This document shows, piece by piece, positions 46,503-54,937 of a stretch of 64,000 bases of DNA (position 1 is its first letter; the number at the start of each line of letters is the position of its first letter). The DNA comes from Kribbella capetownensis (GTDB lineage Bacteria > Actinomycetota > Actinomycetes > Propionibacteriales > Kribbellaceae). A program made the translations under genes and the position numbers. Location: positions 62,001-126,000 of the forward strand of contig NZ_SJKD01000001.1 in assembly GCF_004331485.1 (NCBI RefSeq), written 5' to 3'. The notes under the pieces are model-generated. The model did no database searches, was not told the DNA's origin, and was given only the letters and a program-made list of their open reading frames with translations.

Positions 46503-47581
46503 CCGTTGATCTCTCGGCAGGCTCGGTAGAACGGTGCCCAGTCATCCCGCTCGCGCACGACGGTCTCGAGGTACTCCGACCAGACGACGCGGTCCGCCGA
46601 CGGGTCCTTGATGACGGCTCCGAGGATGCCGCCGGCCACGTCGGTCGGCCGCAGCACGCCGTCCCCGAAGTGCGCGGCGAGCGCGAGACCACCGGTCACG
46701 ACGCTGATCGCCTCGGCGGTGGACAGCGTGGCCGACGGGGACTTGACCGCGGTCCGGCCGTCCTCGGTCCGGCCCGATCGCAGCTCACGGAAGATCGTCA
46801 CCACCCGGCGGATCTCGTCCAGCGCATCGTCGGGCTGCGGCAACTCCAGCGCCGACCCGAGCTGCGCGACCCGGCGGGAGACGATCTCCACCTCGTCGTC
46901 GGCCGAGTCCGGCAGCGGGAGTACGACGGTGTTGAACCGGCGCCGCAACGCACTGGACAGTTCGTTGACGCCCTTGTCGCGGTCGTTGGCGGTGGCGATC
47001 ACGTTGAAACCCTTGCGGGCTTGGATTTCCGTGGCCAGTTCGGACACCGGCAGCGTCTTCTCGGACAGGATCGTGATCAGCGCGTCCTGGACGTCGGACG
47101 GCATCCGGGTCAGCTCCTCGATCCGGGCGATCTTCGCCTCGGTCATCGCCCGCTGCACCGGACTCGGCACCAGCGCCGCCTCACTGGGACCCTGGGCAAT
47201 CAACTGCGCGTAGTTCCAGCCGTAGCGGATCGACTCCTCCGCCGTACCCGCCGTCCCCTGCACGAGCAGGGTCGAGTCACCGCTGATCGCCGCCGCGAGA
47301 TGCTCGCTGACCCACGTCTTCGCCGTCCCCGGTACGCCGAGCAGCAGCAACGCACGGTCCGTCGCAAGTGTGGCCACCGCGACCTCGATCAGCCGGCGCG
47401 GACCGACGTACTTGGGTGAGATCTCCGTGTCGCCGGCCCGTCCACCGAGCAGATACGTGACCACCGCTGCCGGAGACAGCCGCCAGGCCGGCGGACGGGC
47501 GCGATCGTCCGCGGCTGCCAGTGCGGCTAGCTCGTCGGCATACTCCTCTTCCGCGTGCGGCCGCAGTACTTCAGTCGTCAT
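46499..47581 (-). CDS. MoxR-type AAA+ ATPase
   Basis: 360-residue ATPase. Walker A is LLGVPGTAKTW, Walker B IARIEELTRMP, sensor 1 FNVIATANDRDKGVNEL and the arginine-finger region SSALRRRFNTVVLPLP. MoxR proteins act as chaperone-like remodellers together with VWA partners, here encoded two genes downstream. The start overlaps the DUF5691 stop (ATGA). Cytoplasmic hexamer expected. Confidence 0.92.
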   Translation of the reverse strand: MTTEVLRPHAEEEYADELAALAAADDRARPPAWRLSPAAVVTYLLGGRAGDTEISPKYVGPRRLIEVAVATLATDRALLLLGVPGTAKTWVSEHLAAAISGDSTLLVQGTAGTAEESIRYGWNYAQLIAQGPSEAALVPSPVQRAMTEAKIARIEELTRMPSDVQDALITILSEKTLPVSELATEIQARKGFNVIATANDRDKGVNELSSALRRRFNTVVLPLPDSADDEVEIVSRRVAQLGSALELPQPDDALDEIRRVVTIFRELRSGRTEDGRTAVKSPSATLSTAEAISVVTGGLALAAHFGDGVLRPTDVAGGILGAVIKDPSADRVVWSEYLETVVRERDDWAPFYRACREING

Positions 47582-48981
47582 GACAGCTCCTCGTGCATCT
47601 CACGTCGGAAGATCAGGGTCTCCACCAGCCGGCGGCGCCAGGTGTCTTCCTCGCCGGTCGGCTCCCGGGTGATCGGATGATTCAGTACGTCGGCCGGCGC
47701 GGCGCGGGCCGTGATGCTCGCCAACCGGGCCCACGCTCGGGCGGTGCCGACCTTGGCCAGTTGGTCCAGGATCATGGTCGCGAGAGACGACGGCCACGGC
47801 ACAGGCAGCCCACCCACCAGTTCGGCGACGTCCACGGTGGTCCGGAGCGCCTCCACGGCCCGCGCCCACTCGTCCGGCGGCAGCAGTCGCAACAACTCGG
47901 CCGGACTCCGGCTGCCGGTCGATGCCTCGGACCGCAACAAACTCCGGGCCCAATCCGCCGAACTCTCCCGGATCGCGGCTTCCGTCCAAGCTGCCTGCAG
48001 TACGTCGGGCGAACAGCCCTCCACCGGTGTCTGCAACCAGCTGAGATCCATCACGGACAAGGGGGTGCTGGCAACGATCTGCAGAAACCACCACGCACGC
48101 TTGCCGACTCCCTCGGGGTTCTCCGAGGTGATCCCGTCGCGCTCCATCGAGGCGCTCAGCCGCCGCGGCAGGTCGACCGCGATCACACCCTGGCTGACGG
48201 TCAGATGCGACCACATCCGCTCCGCCATGCGTTCGCCATAGCGAGAACCCGGGACGCGCGCGAGCAGCCGGGACGCGCCCCGGCGTACCTCCTTGGAACG
48301 GTCGTCGAGCGCGGCCTCGAGGAATTCCTCGTCGTGCTTGGACAATCCATCCGCGAGCAGACCGAGGAAGTCCGCCCGAGTCGCGGCGGACTCGGTCGTC
48401 CAGACCTCGCTCAGCGCCTCGCGGGCGGCCTCAGGATCATGCTGCCGAAGACCACGCAACCAGCTGCGACGCTGGATCGCGTTGCCGTGCGTCCACAGCT
48501 CGGGATCGTTGCCCTCGACAACCGCTGCGTGCAGGAACCGCCACTCTGGATTCAGATCAGCCAACCACGCGGCTCGCCGACCCGCGGCGGCGATCACGAG
48601 CGGCCGGTACTCCGCTCTGTTCCGGGCGTAGTCGGCCAACGCGGGAAGGTGCTCCGGCGGCACGCCCCAACCGCGTGCGTCGGCGGCACGCAGCCACTCG
48701 CCGAGCGCCGTCGTCTGGAACCCACCAAGCATCGCGGCCAGCCGCCGGATCGCGACCGGTCGAGGTAGCGGCCTGTCCTCACCTGGTGCCGCAGGCAACG
48801 GTTCGAGCTCCTGCAACGGTTTGCGTCCCGCTCGCTTGTAGACAGTCGCCAGCGCTGCCGCGTCGAGGAGACCGCCATCGCCCAGCCGTTCCTGGATGTG
48901 CTCCGGCAACTCCTCGAAATGCACCGGCCGCCGGTCCGTACCCAGCAACGCCGAACTGACCAACCCGTCCCAACCCTTCAC
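47578..48981 (-). CDS. DUF5691-family protein
   Basis: 467-residue helical, HEAT-repeat-like cytoplasmic protein of unknown function (WDGLVSSALLGTDRRPV, RSWLRGLRQHDPEAAREALSEVW, EEFLEAALDDRSKEVRRGASRLLARVPGS). The repeated short helices suggest a scaffold. GTG at 48981 overlaps the SWIM gene stop and removes an unrelated 37-codon extension. Known only from this gene neighbourhood in my experience; no enzymatic motif seen. Confidence 0.75.
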   Translation of the reverse strand: MKGWDGLVSSALLGTDRRPVHFEELPEHIQERLGDGGLLDAAALATVYKRAGRKPLQELEPLPAAPGEDRPLPRPVAIRRLAAMLGGFQTTALGEWLRAADARGWGVPPEHLPALADYARNRAEYRPLVIAAAGRRAAWLADLNPEWRFLHAAVVEGNDPELWTHGNAIQRRSWLRGLRQHDPEAAREALSEVWTTESAATRADFLGLLADGLSKHDEEFLEAALDDRSKEVRRGASRLLARVPGSRYGERMAERMWSHLTVSQGVIAVDLPRRLSASMERDGITSENPEGVGKRAWWFLQIVASTPLSVMDLSWLQTPVEGCSPDVLQAAWTEAAIRESSADWARSLLRSEASTGSRSPAELLRLLPPDEWARAVEALRTTVDVAELVGGLPVPWPSSLATMILDQLAKVGTARAWARLASITARAAPADVLNHPITREPTGEEDTWRRRLVETLIFRREMHEELS

Positions 48982-50276
48982 AGGATCACCGGCCGATCGC
49001 CGTGCCAGCAGGTCATCGGCCGGAAGCCGGCACGGTTCCACTCGCCGGCGACGGTGACCGGATCGCCAGCCGACACCGCCAGCAGCTTCCACGGATCCAC
49101 GCCAGGCAAGATCTCCAGTCCGTCACCCGCATCGTCCACCAGCGCCCACCCCTCGCCGTACCGGGCCGGACGCACGTCTTGCAGGACCAACGGCCAGCGC
49201 TCGTTCCACGGGTCGGCGGCGACAGATTCGACGTACGACGCCAAGGCCTGGCGGATGGTGAATCCGGTCGGCTTCGGTGCGGGGAGGCGCGGCGCGGTCT
49301 GGGTGAGCAGGGCGCGCATCGGGAGAGCACCGGGGTAGAAGGACAGGGCTCCGGGGACATACTCGCCAGGTCGGGCCGGCAGCGGGTCGAGGGGGCGTCC
49401 GGCGGCGGCGAAGGTGAGGATCAGGCCGAGCCGTCCCGTTGTTGCCCCACGCAACCAGACACGTCGCACTGTGAGGCGATCGTCGGGTTCGATCACGCGG
49501 CCGAGTACGAGCCAGTCGTCCTCGACCTTCTCTCCTTCGACCAGCACGCGAGCCGTCTCGACGGTCCAGCCGATCCGCGACTGCACGGTGTCGGCCAGCG
49601 ACGGCGGGAGGTCGGCGAGGCGGGCGTGAGCCGAGACGATCAGATGGATGAGGGACAGCTCCTCGAGCAGCTCACCCGGCCAGCCGTGACCACGGCCGAC
49701 GACCCCGGCGGCTCGGCGTACCGCTCCTGCGACTCCTGGTGCCTGCGCGTCCACCATGCGCGCTGCCAACCGGCTCAGCTCGGTGTACGCACGTTGGTCG
49801 AATCCGCCCAGCCCCTGCCGGACCTGGTCGTCCAGCCAACTCGACAGCTCGGCCATGCCCGCCGATACGCGGTCGGCGCGTCTCGAGGCACGTTGTTGGG
49901 CAGCCAGAGGGTCGGCGACCTCGCCCGGCTTACGCTCCGGCCTCTCCGCCCGGGCTGCTCGCTGATCCACCCACGAGCTCACCCACTCCGGCTCGTCGCC
50001 GGCCTGGATCTCTCCGGTCGCCCACAGCAGCAGCAACCCGAGCGCATGCTTGCACGGAAACTTCCGGCTGGGACAGGAGCACCTGTACGCCGGCCCACCC
50101 GGATCAACAGTGGTCTGGTACGGCGCCTTGCCGCTGCCCTGGCACAGTCCCCACACGGCCCGGTCGGATGCCCCGGTCCCGGACCACTTCTCCGCCCGAG
50201 CCTGCGACTGGCCGGCCTTCGCGGACGCAGAATCAGGCGCCAGTCCCAGCACCTGCTCCACGTCCCACGGCCCCAC
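48978..50276 (-). CDS. SWIM zinc-finger protein
   Basis: 432-residue cytoplasmic protein with a SWIM-type zinc site CxCx(n)CxH in YRCSCPSRKFPCKHALGLLLL (about residues 63-83), a fold that binds DNA or proteins. A long helical region with Arg/Glu-rich segments (WVDQRAARAERPERKPG) follows. GTG at 50276 is chosen: AGAGGAG lies upstream and the protein then starts at the conserved GPWDVEQVLGLAP; the frame opens further to 50321. First gene of the five-gene cassette. Confidence 0.88.
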   Translation of the reverse strand: MGPWDVEQVLGLAPDSASAKAGQSQARAEKWSGTGASDRAVWGLCQGSGKAPYQTTVDPGGPAYRCSCPSRKFPCKHALGLLLLWATGEIQAGDEPEWVSSWVDQRAARAERPERKPGEVADPLAAQQRASRRADRVSAGMAELSSWLDDQVRQGLGGFDQRAYTELSRLAARMVDAQAPGVAGAVRRAAGVVGRGHGWPGELLEELSLIHLIVSAHARLADLPPSLADTVQSRIGWTVETARVLVEGEKVEDDWLVLGRVIEPDDRLTVRRVWLRGATTGRLGLILTFAAAGRPLDPLPARPGEYVPGALSFYPGALPMRALLTQTAPRLPAPKPTGFTIRQALASYVESVAADPWNERWPLVLQDVRPARYGEGWALVDDAGDGLEILPGVDPWKLLAVSAGDPVTVAGEWNRAGFRPMTCWHGDRPVIL

Positions 50277-50353
50277 GGCACTCCTCTCTCCAGGCTTCTC
50301 CCGGAAGCATGCCATCCGCATCCGACATCGACCGGGGGTGGTGGGTACCTAAG

Positions 50354-50436
50354 GACAGGAGGTAGTCGGCTCCGCGACCGGCGCCGCCGCCTGAGCCGCA
50401 CCCCAGATCGCCGGCTGGAGGCCACTACCTCCTGTC
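50354..50436. repeat. 13-bp inverted repeat upstream of the SWIM operon
   Basis: GACAGGAGGTAGT (50354-50366) and ACTACCTCCTGTC (50424-50436) are perfect inverted copies separated by 57 bp. They lie about 80 bp upstream of the SWIM gene start, and beyond the 3' end of the MFS gene. They may be an operator pair for the cassette or the ends of a small insertion. Confidence 0.6.
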
Positions 50437-50440
50437 GTTA

Positions 50441-50510
50441 GCTCACCGAAGGTCGCGGCTCACCGAAGGTCGCAGCTCACCCGAAGGTTGCCGCTCAGCC
50501 GAAGGCCTGG
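50441..50510. repeat. Four tandem 17-18 bp repeats
   Basis: Units at 50441, 50458, 50475 and 50493 share GCTCACCGAAGGTCGC with decreasing identity; the last one is inside the 3' end of the MFS gene and supplies its stop codon and final residues (QAFG). Duplication of the gene end by slippage is the simplest explanation. Confidence 0.8.
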
Positions 50511-52774
50511 CGTTGCTGAACCTCTTCCTCCGGGTAGCCGTTGCCGGTGGGGCCCGGGGTCGGCGGCGGTGGCGGCGTGCTGGAGAGGCCGTCGCGGATG
50601 GTGCCGAGGAGGCGTTGTTCGACGGCTTCCAGTTCGGCGATCCGGGCTCGGACCTCCTGCTCTTCCGCGCGGGCCTCGGCAAGCACCTGGTCTGCCTCGG
50701 ACTTCGCGGCCTCGCGGACCTGCTCGGCCTCGGTCTTCGCGGTTTCGCGGAGGTGATCGGCGGTGCGCTGGCTCGCGCTGAGCACGCTCAGTTCGTAGCG
50801 GCGCAGTTCGTCGACCAACTCGCCGGCCGGACGCTGGGAGTCGAGGATGGCGGCGGCCGGTTGGGGAACCGCGTCGGGAAGGGCGGACTCCAGGTCGGCG
50901 ATCTGCTGGTCGACCCGGGTGAAGAGGTCGGCTACGTCGGTCCGCATCTGACGGATCACCGTGGAAGCCGCCTGAACCCGCTCGTTGGCCTCGCGCTCAC
51001 GCTCGCGGGCGATCCGCTCGGCCGACGTGATCACATCGAGCGCCACCACAGCCGCCCGCTCCGCCGGATCATCCGGCACCGAGTCCGCCGTGCCGACCGC
51101 AGTCGGGCCATCCTCCTCCGAGGTCATGCCGACCGTCCGCCGCAGCGGCACCTCGCGGATGAACAGGACGGCGAGCAGGCTGACCACCGCCGAGCACGCC
51201 GCGATCACGAAGATCCGCCCGGTCGCATCGCCGTACGCGTGCCGCACGATCTCGGCGACCGGCGCCGGCAGCGAGTTGACGTCGAGCACACTCCCGCCGC
51301 CCCCACTCTGCGCTGCCGCGGCGGCCTCGGGCCCGAGGGCGCGCAGGTTCTCGGCGATCAGATCGGTGACCCGGGTCGCCAGCACCGCACCGAGCACCGA
51401 CACACCAACCGCACCACCGAGGCTGCGGAAGAACGTGACGGTGGCACTCGACGCACCGACCTGGCTGACGTCGACGGTGTTCTGTACGGCGAGCACCAGG
51501 TTCTGCATCATCATGCCCATGCCGATGCCCATCGACAGCATGCCGCAGCCGACGTACCAGTACGGCGATGTGTGGTCGATGGTCCCGAGCACCGCAAGCC
51601 CCGCGGTGAGGAGCAAGCCACCGAGCACGAGGTACCGCTTCCACTTGCCGAACCGGGTGATCAGCTGCCCGGACCCGACCGACCCGAGGAACGAGCCGAA
51701 CATCATCGGGATCGTCAGCAACCCGGCCTCGGTCGGGCTGTAGCCGCGGGCGACCTGGAAGTACTGCCCGAGGAAGACCGCGCTGCCGAACATCGCGATG
51801 CCGACCGCGAGGCTGGCCAGGATCGCCAGCGCCGTGGTGCGTTCGCGGACCACCTGCACCGGGACGAGCGGCTCCCGCGCGTGGGTCTCGACGATCACCG
51901 CCAGGATGGCCAGCAGCGCCGTACCACCCAGGTAGGCGCCGGTCTGCCAGGACCACCACGGGAAGTGCTCGCCCGCGAAGGACACCCAGATCAGCGGCAG
52001 GCTCGCCGCGCCCGCGATCAGGAAGGCGCCGAGGTAGTCCAGCTTCACCTTCCGCTTGACCACCGGCAGGTGCAGGTACCGCTGCAGCACGATCAACGAA
52101 AGTACGGCGAGTGGCACGCAGACGTAGAAGCACCAGCGCCAGCCGAGCCACGAGGTGTCGACGATGACGCCACCGACCAGCGGCCCGGAGACAGTCGCGA
52201 CCGCCATCACGGCACCCATGTAGCCGGAGTACCGGCCTCGGCTGCGGGGTGGGATCGCGGCTCCGACGATCGCCTGCGCGAGAGCCATCAGGCCGCCCAT
52301 CGCCAGCCCCTGCAGAACCCGTGCACCGATCAGGAACGGAACGCTGTGCGCCGCGCCGGCGAGCGCGGACCCGGCGACGAACATGATGATCGCGAGCTGG
52401 ACGAGCAACTTCTTGCTCATCAGGTCGGACAGCTTGCCCCAGACCGGCGTCGACACGGTCATCGCGAGCAGGCTGGCGGTGACGACCCAGGTGTACTGCG
52501 TCTGCGTGCCGTGCAGGTCGGCGATGATCGTCGGCAGCGCGTTGCTGACGATGGTCGAGCTGAGCACCGCGGTGAACAGCGCCGCGAGCAGGCCGGCCAG
52601 GATTTCCAGGATCTCGCGATGCGTCAGCCCCGGATCCATGGTGGCGGCCGGTGGTGGGCTGGGCGGCGCCGGGCGGTCCTCGGCGTACATCGAGCGGTAG
52701 CGGGCTGTGGGGTGCTCGGGAGCGGCGGGATGGGCCGTCGCCGAGTCGATGGCCTCGGTCCGGGTGGCAGACAT
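50495..52774 (-). CDS. DHA2-type MFS drug exporter with long cytoplasmic coiled-coil tail
   Basis: 759-residue membrane protein. After a Pro-rich cytoplasmic N-terminus (about 50 residues), residues about 55-560 form a 14-helix EmrB/QacA-type exporter (TYTWVV-like region QYTWVVTASLLAMTVSTPVWGKLSDLMSKK; motif C-like SGPLVGGVI). Residues about 585-735 are unusual: charged, heptad-like helices (AERIAREREREANERVQ, then EAEQVREAAKSEADQVLAEA, then QEVRARIAELEAVEQRLL), ending in a Pro-rich tail. Such a DivIVA-like coiled coil is not part of the normal family. It may organise the transporter at a cell site (inference). Confidence 0.88.
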   Translation of the reverse strand: MSATRTEAIDSATAHPAAPEHPTARYRSMYAEDRPAPPSPPPAATMDPGLTHREILEILAGLLAALFTAVLSSTIVSNALPTIIADLHGTQTQYTWVVTASLLAMTVSTPVWGKLSDLMSKKLLVQLAIIMFVAGSALAGAAHSVPFLIGARVLQGLAMGGLMALAQAIVGAAIPPRSRGRYSGYMGAVMAVATVSGPLVGGVIVDTSWLGWRWCFYVCVPLAVLSLIVLQRYLHLPVVKRKVKLDYLGAFLIAGAASLPLIWVSFAGEHFPWWSWQTGAYLGGTALLAILAVIVETHAREPLVPVQVVRERTTALAILASLAVGIAMFGSAVFLGQYFQVARGYSPTEAGLLTIPMMFGSFLGSVGSGQLITRFGKWKRYLVLGGLLLTAGLAVLGTIDHTSPYWYVGCGMLSMGIGMGMMMQNLVLAVQNTVDVSQVGASSATVTFFRSLGGAVGVSVLGAVLATRVTDLIAENLRALGPEAAAAAQSGGGGSVLDVNSLPAPVAEIVRHAYGDATGRIFVIAACSAVVSLLAVLFIREVPLRRTVGMTSEEDGPTAVGTADSVPDDPAERAAVVALDVITSAERIAREREREANERVQAASTVIRQMRTDVADLFTRVDQQIADLESALPDAVPQPAAAILDSQRPAGELVDELRRYELSVLSASQRTADHLRETAKTEAEQVREAAKSEADQVLAEARAEEQEVRARIAELEAVEQRLLGTIRDGLSSTPPPPPTPGPTGNGYPEEEVQQRQAFG

Positions 52775-53085
52775 CGGGTTCCGTTCGTACGCGGGGTCGC
52801 TTCGGGGCCGGGGCAGCGGGTCAGCGCTGCTCCGGGGCGGAAACGGCCGGCACGTGTCCCGGCGTACTGCGCACGTCGGGACACCGGGTCCTCACCCAGG
52901 CCTGGTTATGGTTGCAAGAACCAACGATAAGCCCGCTCCGTCAGCGACCGCTCACCGGGCGCCACCATTCGCGCTCGTCTTTTCCTGAGACAACCCCTCC
53001 TCGGGAGAGGGTTTTCCGCATACGATCCGGGCTGTTGAGAGATCAACAGCTACCCCGGCGGTGCTGTCAGGGCCCGCCGGGGTTC
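52775..53085. other. Promoter-side intergenic region with several dyads
   Basis: No gene seen. From the MFS side: TGGTT/AACCA with a 5-base centre (52909-52923) in an AT-richer stretch, a candidate operator for the exporter; CCCTC/GAGGG hairpin followed by TTTT on the plus strand (about 52994-53015); a perfect 8-bp dyad GCTGTTGA/TCAACAGC (53031-53050); and the LysR terminator-like hairpin. Confidence 0.55.
53053..53082 (-). terminator. Hairpin downstream of LysR gene
   Basis: CCCCGGCGG and CCGCCGGGG are perfect arms around a 12-base loop, 3 bp beyond the LysR stop codon in its direction of transcription. Probable terminator, without a strong U-run. Confidence 0.6.
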
Positions 53086-53937
53086 TCAGCCGAAGGCCCG
53101 CACCAGTACGTCGAGGCAGACCGGCGCATCGCCCTCAGCGATCACCAGGTTGCCCGGCGCGGACAGCGCCGGCGCCAACGGCCCCATCCACAGCGCGCCC
53201 TCGGCCGGTCCACACGACGTGCCATACACGACGGTCCAGGCCGGCGCACCGGTCGACATCTCGACGACCGTGTCCTCCAGGTTGTCCACCGGACGACCCA
53301 TCAGCGGTTCGAATCCGGCCTCCCGGCAGGCGCCGACGATGTGCTCGAGCAGCCAGGGATCAGGCGGCAACCGCAAGGGCAGACCCGCCAGATCGATGAG
53401 TTTCACGCCGTCGTCGGCCCGGTACGCCGATGGCGCCAGGACGGACAGCGGATCGCGCCAGAGCTCGACCACCTGGAGATCGGCAGCGGCCACCTCGCCT
53501 CGGACGAATGCGACGTCGAGTTCACCCGCGCGCAGCGCCTCGACGTGATCCGCGGCCGAGCCGGAGCTGAGCTTGATCTCGATCCCCGGAGTGTCCGACC
53601 GCAGCACGGCCAACCCACGCTCGAGTCGATCTCGCAGGCCCTGCGCGGTCCCGATCCGCAGTACGCCGCTCCGTCCGGACACCAGCTCCGCCGCGACCTC
53701 GGTGGCGCGGTCGGCGGCGGTGAGGATCGTCCGTGCCTCGCGCAGCATCCGCTCGCCGTCACCGGTCAGCCGGACATGGCGGGAGGACCGGTCGAGCAGC
53801 TTCAGGCCGAGCTCGCGTTCCAGCCGGGCCACCTGCTGGCTGACCGCGGGCTGCACGATGTTCAGCCGCTCGGCGGCCTTGCCGAAGTGGAGTTCCTCGG
53901 CGACCGTGACGAAGTACCGCAGCTGCCGCAGCTCCAT
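53086..53937 (-). CDS. LysR-family transcriptional regulator
   Basis: 283-residue regulator. The winged helix-turn-helix is at the start (MELRQLRYFVTVAEELHFGKAAERLNIVQPAVSQQVARLERELG pattern, residues 1-44), followed by the two-lobe effector domain (SGVLRIGTAQGLRDRLERGL, VEALRAGELDVAFVRGEV). ATG at 53937 starts at the conserved domain; the frame opens to 54210 without similarity. It is divergent from the LLM gene across 82 bp and probably controls it. Confidence 0.92.
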   Translation of the reverse strand: MELRQLRYFVTVAEELHFGKAAERLNIVQPAVSQQVARLERELGLKLLDRSSRHVRLTGDGERMLREARTILTAADRATEVAAELVSGRSGVLRIGTAQGLRDRLERGLAVLRSDTPGIEIKLSSGSAADHVEALRAGELDVAFVRGEVAAADLQVVELWRDPLSVLAPSAYRADDGVKLIDLAGLPLRLPPDPWLLEHIVGACREAGFEPLMGRPVDNLEDTVVEMSTGAPAWTVVYGTSCGPAEGALWMGPLAPALSAPGNLVIAEGDAPVCLDVLVRAFG

Positions 53938-54019
53938 CGGGGACCTCCAGCGATCACGAGTCGTTATCGCTGCCCAGCGTAATCGAGGCTTGGTCACCGG
54001 TCCCCGGGCTCGTTGACTG

Positions 54020-54937
54020 ATGGACATGAGACTCGGACTTTGGATCGACGAAGAGAACCTGCGCATCGACCAGGTGGGCGCGGCCGCGAAGGCGGCTGAG
54101 GAGCACGGCATCGACCGGATCTGGTTCAGCCAGCGGCTCGGGTGGGACGCACTCACGCTGATCGCCGGGGCGGCACCGTTCACCTCGACCATCCAGTTCG
54201 CGGTCGGCATCGTGCCGGTCTATCCGCGGCACCCGCTCGCGCTGGCAGCGCAGGCGCTCAGCGTGCAGGCGGTGATCGGCAACCGGCTCACGCTCGGGGT
54301 CGGGTCGAGTCATCCGCAGATCATCGAGGGCATGTTCGGACTGTCGATGGAACAGCCGGCCCGCTTCATGCGCGAGTACGTCGAGGCTCTCGGCCCGCTG
54401 CTGTCCGGCGAACCGGTCGCGTACGAAGGCGAGAAGCTCACCGCCCGCGGACAGATCGAGATCCTCGGGACCGAGCCGCCGGAACTCATCCTCGCCGCGC
54501 TAGGTCCGAGGATGCTGAGGATCGCGGGTGAGCTGACCGCTGGTACGACGACCAGCTGGGTCGGACCGGAGGTGATCGAGAGCTTCATCCGGCCGACGAT
54601 CGACCAGGCCGCGACGGCGGCGGGTCGCCCGCGGCCGCAGATCATCGCCGGCGCGTGCGTCGCGCTCACCGACGATCCGAACGCGACCCGCGAGTGGATT
54701 CGCGCCCGCTTCGGTCCGGCAGGCGACATGCCCTCCTACCGGGCGGTTCTGGATCGCGGCGGCAAGGCGGGGCCGGAGGACACCGCCGTACTGGGTGACG
54801 AGTCGGCCGTCGCGAAGGAGATCGAGCGGTTCGCGGAGGCCGGAGCGACCGAGTTCCTGCTCTGTCCGGTCGGCACCGATGAGGAGCGGGAGCGGACGAT
54901 CAGGTTCGCGCACGACTATGCGCGCGGGCTGAAATGA
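54020..54937 (+). CDS. LLM-class F420-dependent oxidoreductase (TIGR03564-like)
   Basis: 305-residue luciferase-like oxidoreductase: RLGLWIDEENLRIDQVGAAAKAAEEHGIDRIWFSQRLGWDAL, VGIVPVYPRHPLALAAQALS, GNRLTLGVGSSHPQIIEGMFGLS and LRIAGELTAGTTTSWVGP. This pattern is typical of the actinobacterial F420-dependent subgroup. Substrate unknown. Divergent from LysR; its 3' end overlaps the convergent amidohydrolase gene by 38 bp. Confidence 0.9.
   Translation: MDMRLGLWIDEENLRIDQVGAAAKAAEEHGIDRIWFSQRLGWDALTLIAGAAPFTSTIQFAVGIVPVYPRHPLALAAQALSVQAVIGNRLTLGVGSSHPQIIEGMFGLSMEQPARFMREYVEALGPLLSGEPVAYEGEKLTARGQIEILGTEPPELILAALGPRMLRIAGELTAGTTTSWVGPEVIESFIRPTIDQAATAAGRPRPQIIAGACVALTDDPNATREWIRARFGPAGDMPSYRAVLDRGGKAGPEDTAVLGDESAVAKEIERFAEAGATEFLLCPVGTDEERERTIRFAHDYARGLK

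Noticed and set aside
50441..50510. Tandem repeats considered as a CRISPR array
   Set aside because: Units are contiguous with no spacers, degenerate progressively and run into a coding sequence; no cas genes nearby.
50513..52930. 805-codon plus-strand open frame
   Set aside because: Complement of the MFS exporter gene; highly charged His/Arg/Asp composition and no domain.
52994..53015. Hairpin with T-run as a plus-strand terminator
   Set aside because: No plus-strand gene ends before it; it is more likely part of the leader or regulatory region of the MFS gene.
53306..53316. GGTTCGAATCC, a tRNA T-arm-like sequence
   Set aside because: It lies in the coding frame of a LysR effector domain and no acceptor stem, D-arm or anticodon arm can be built around it.
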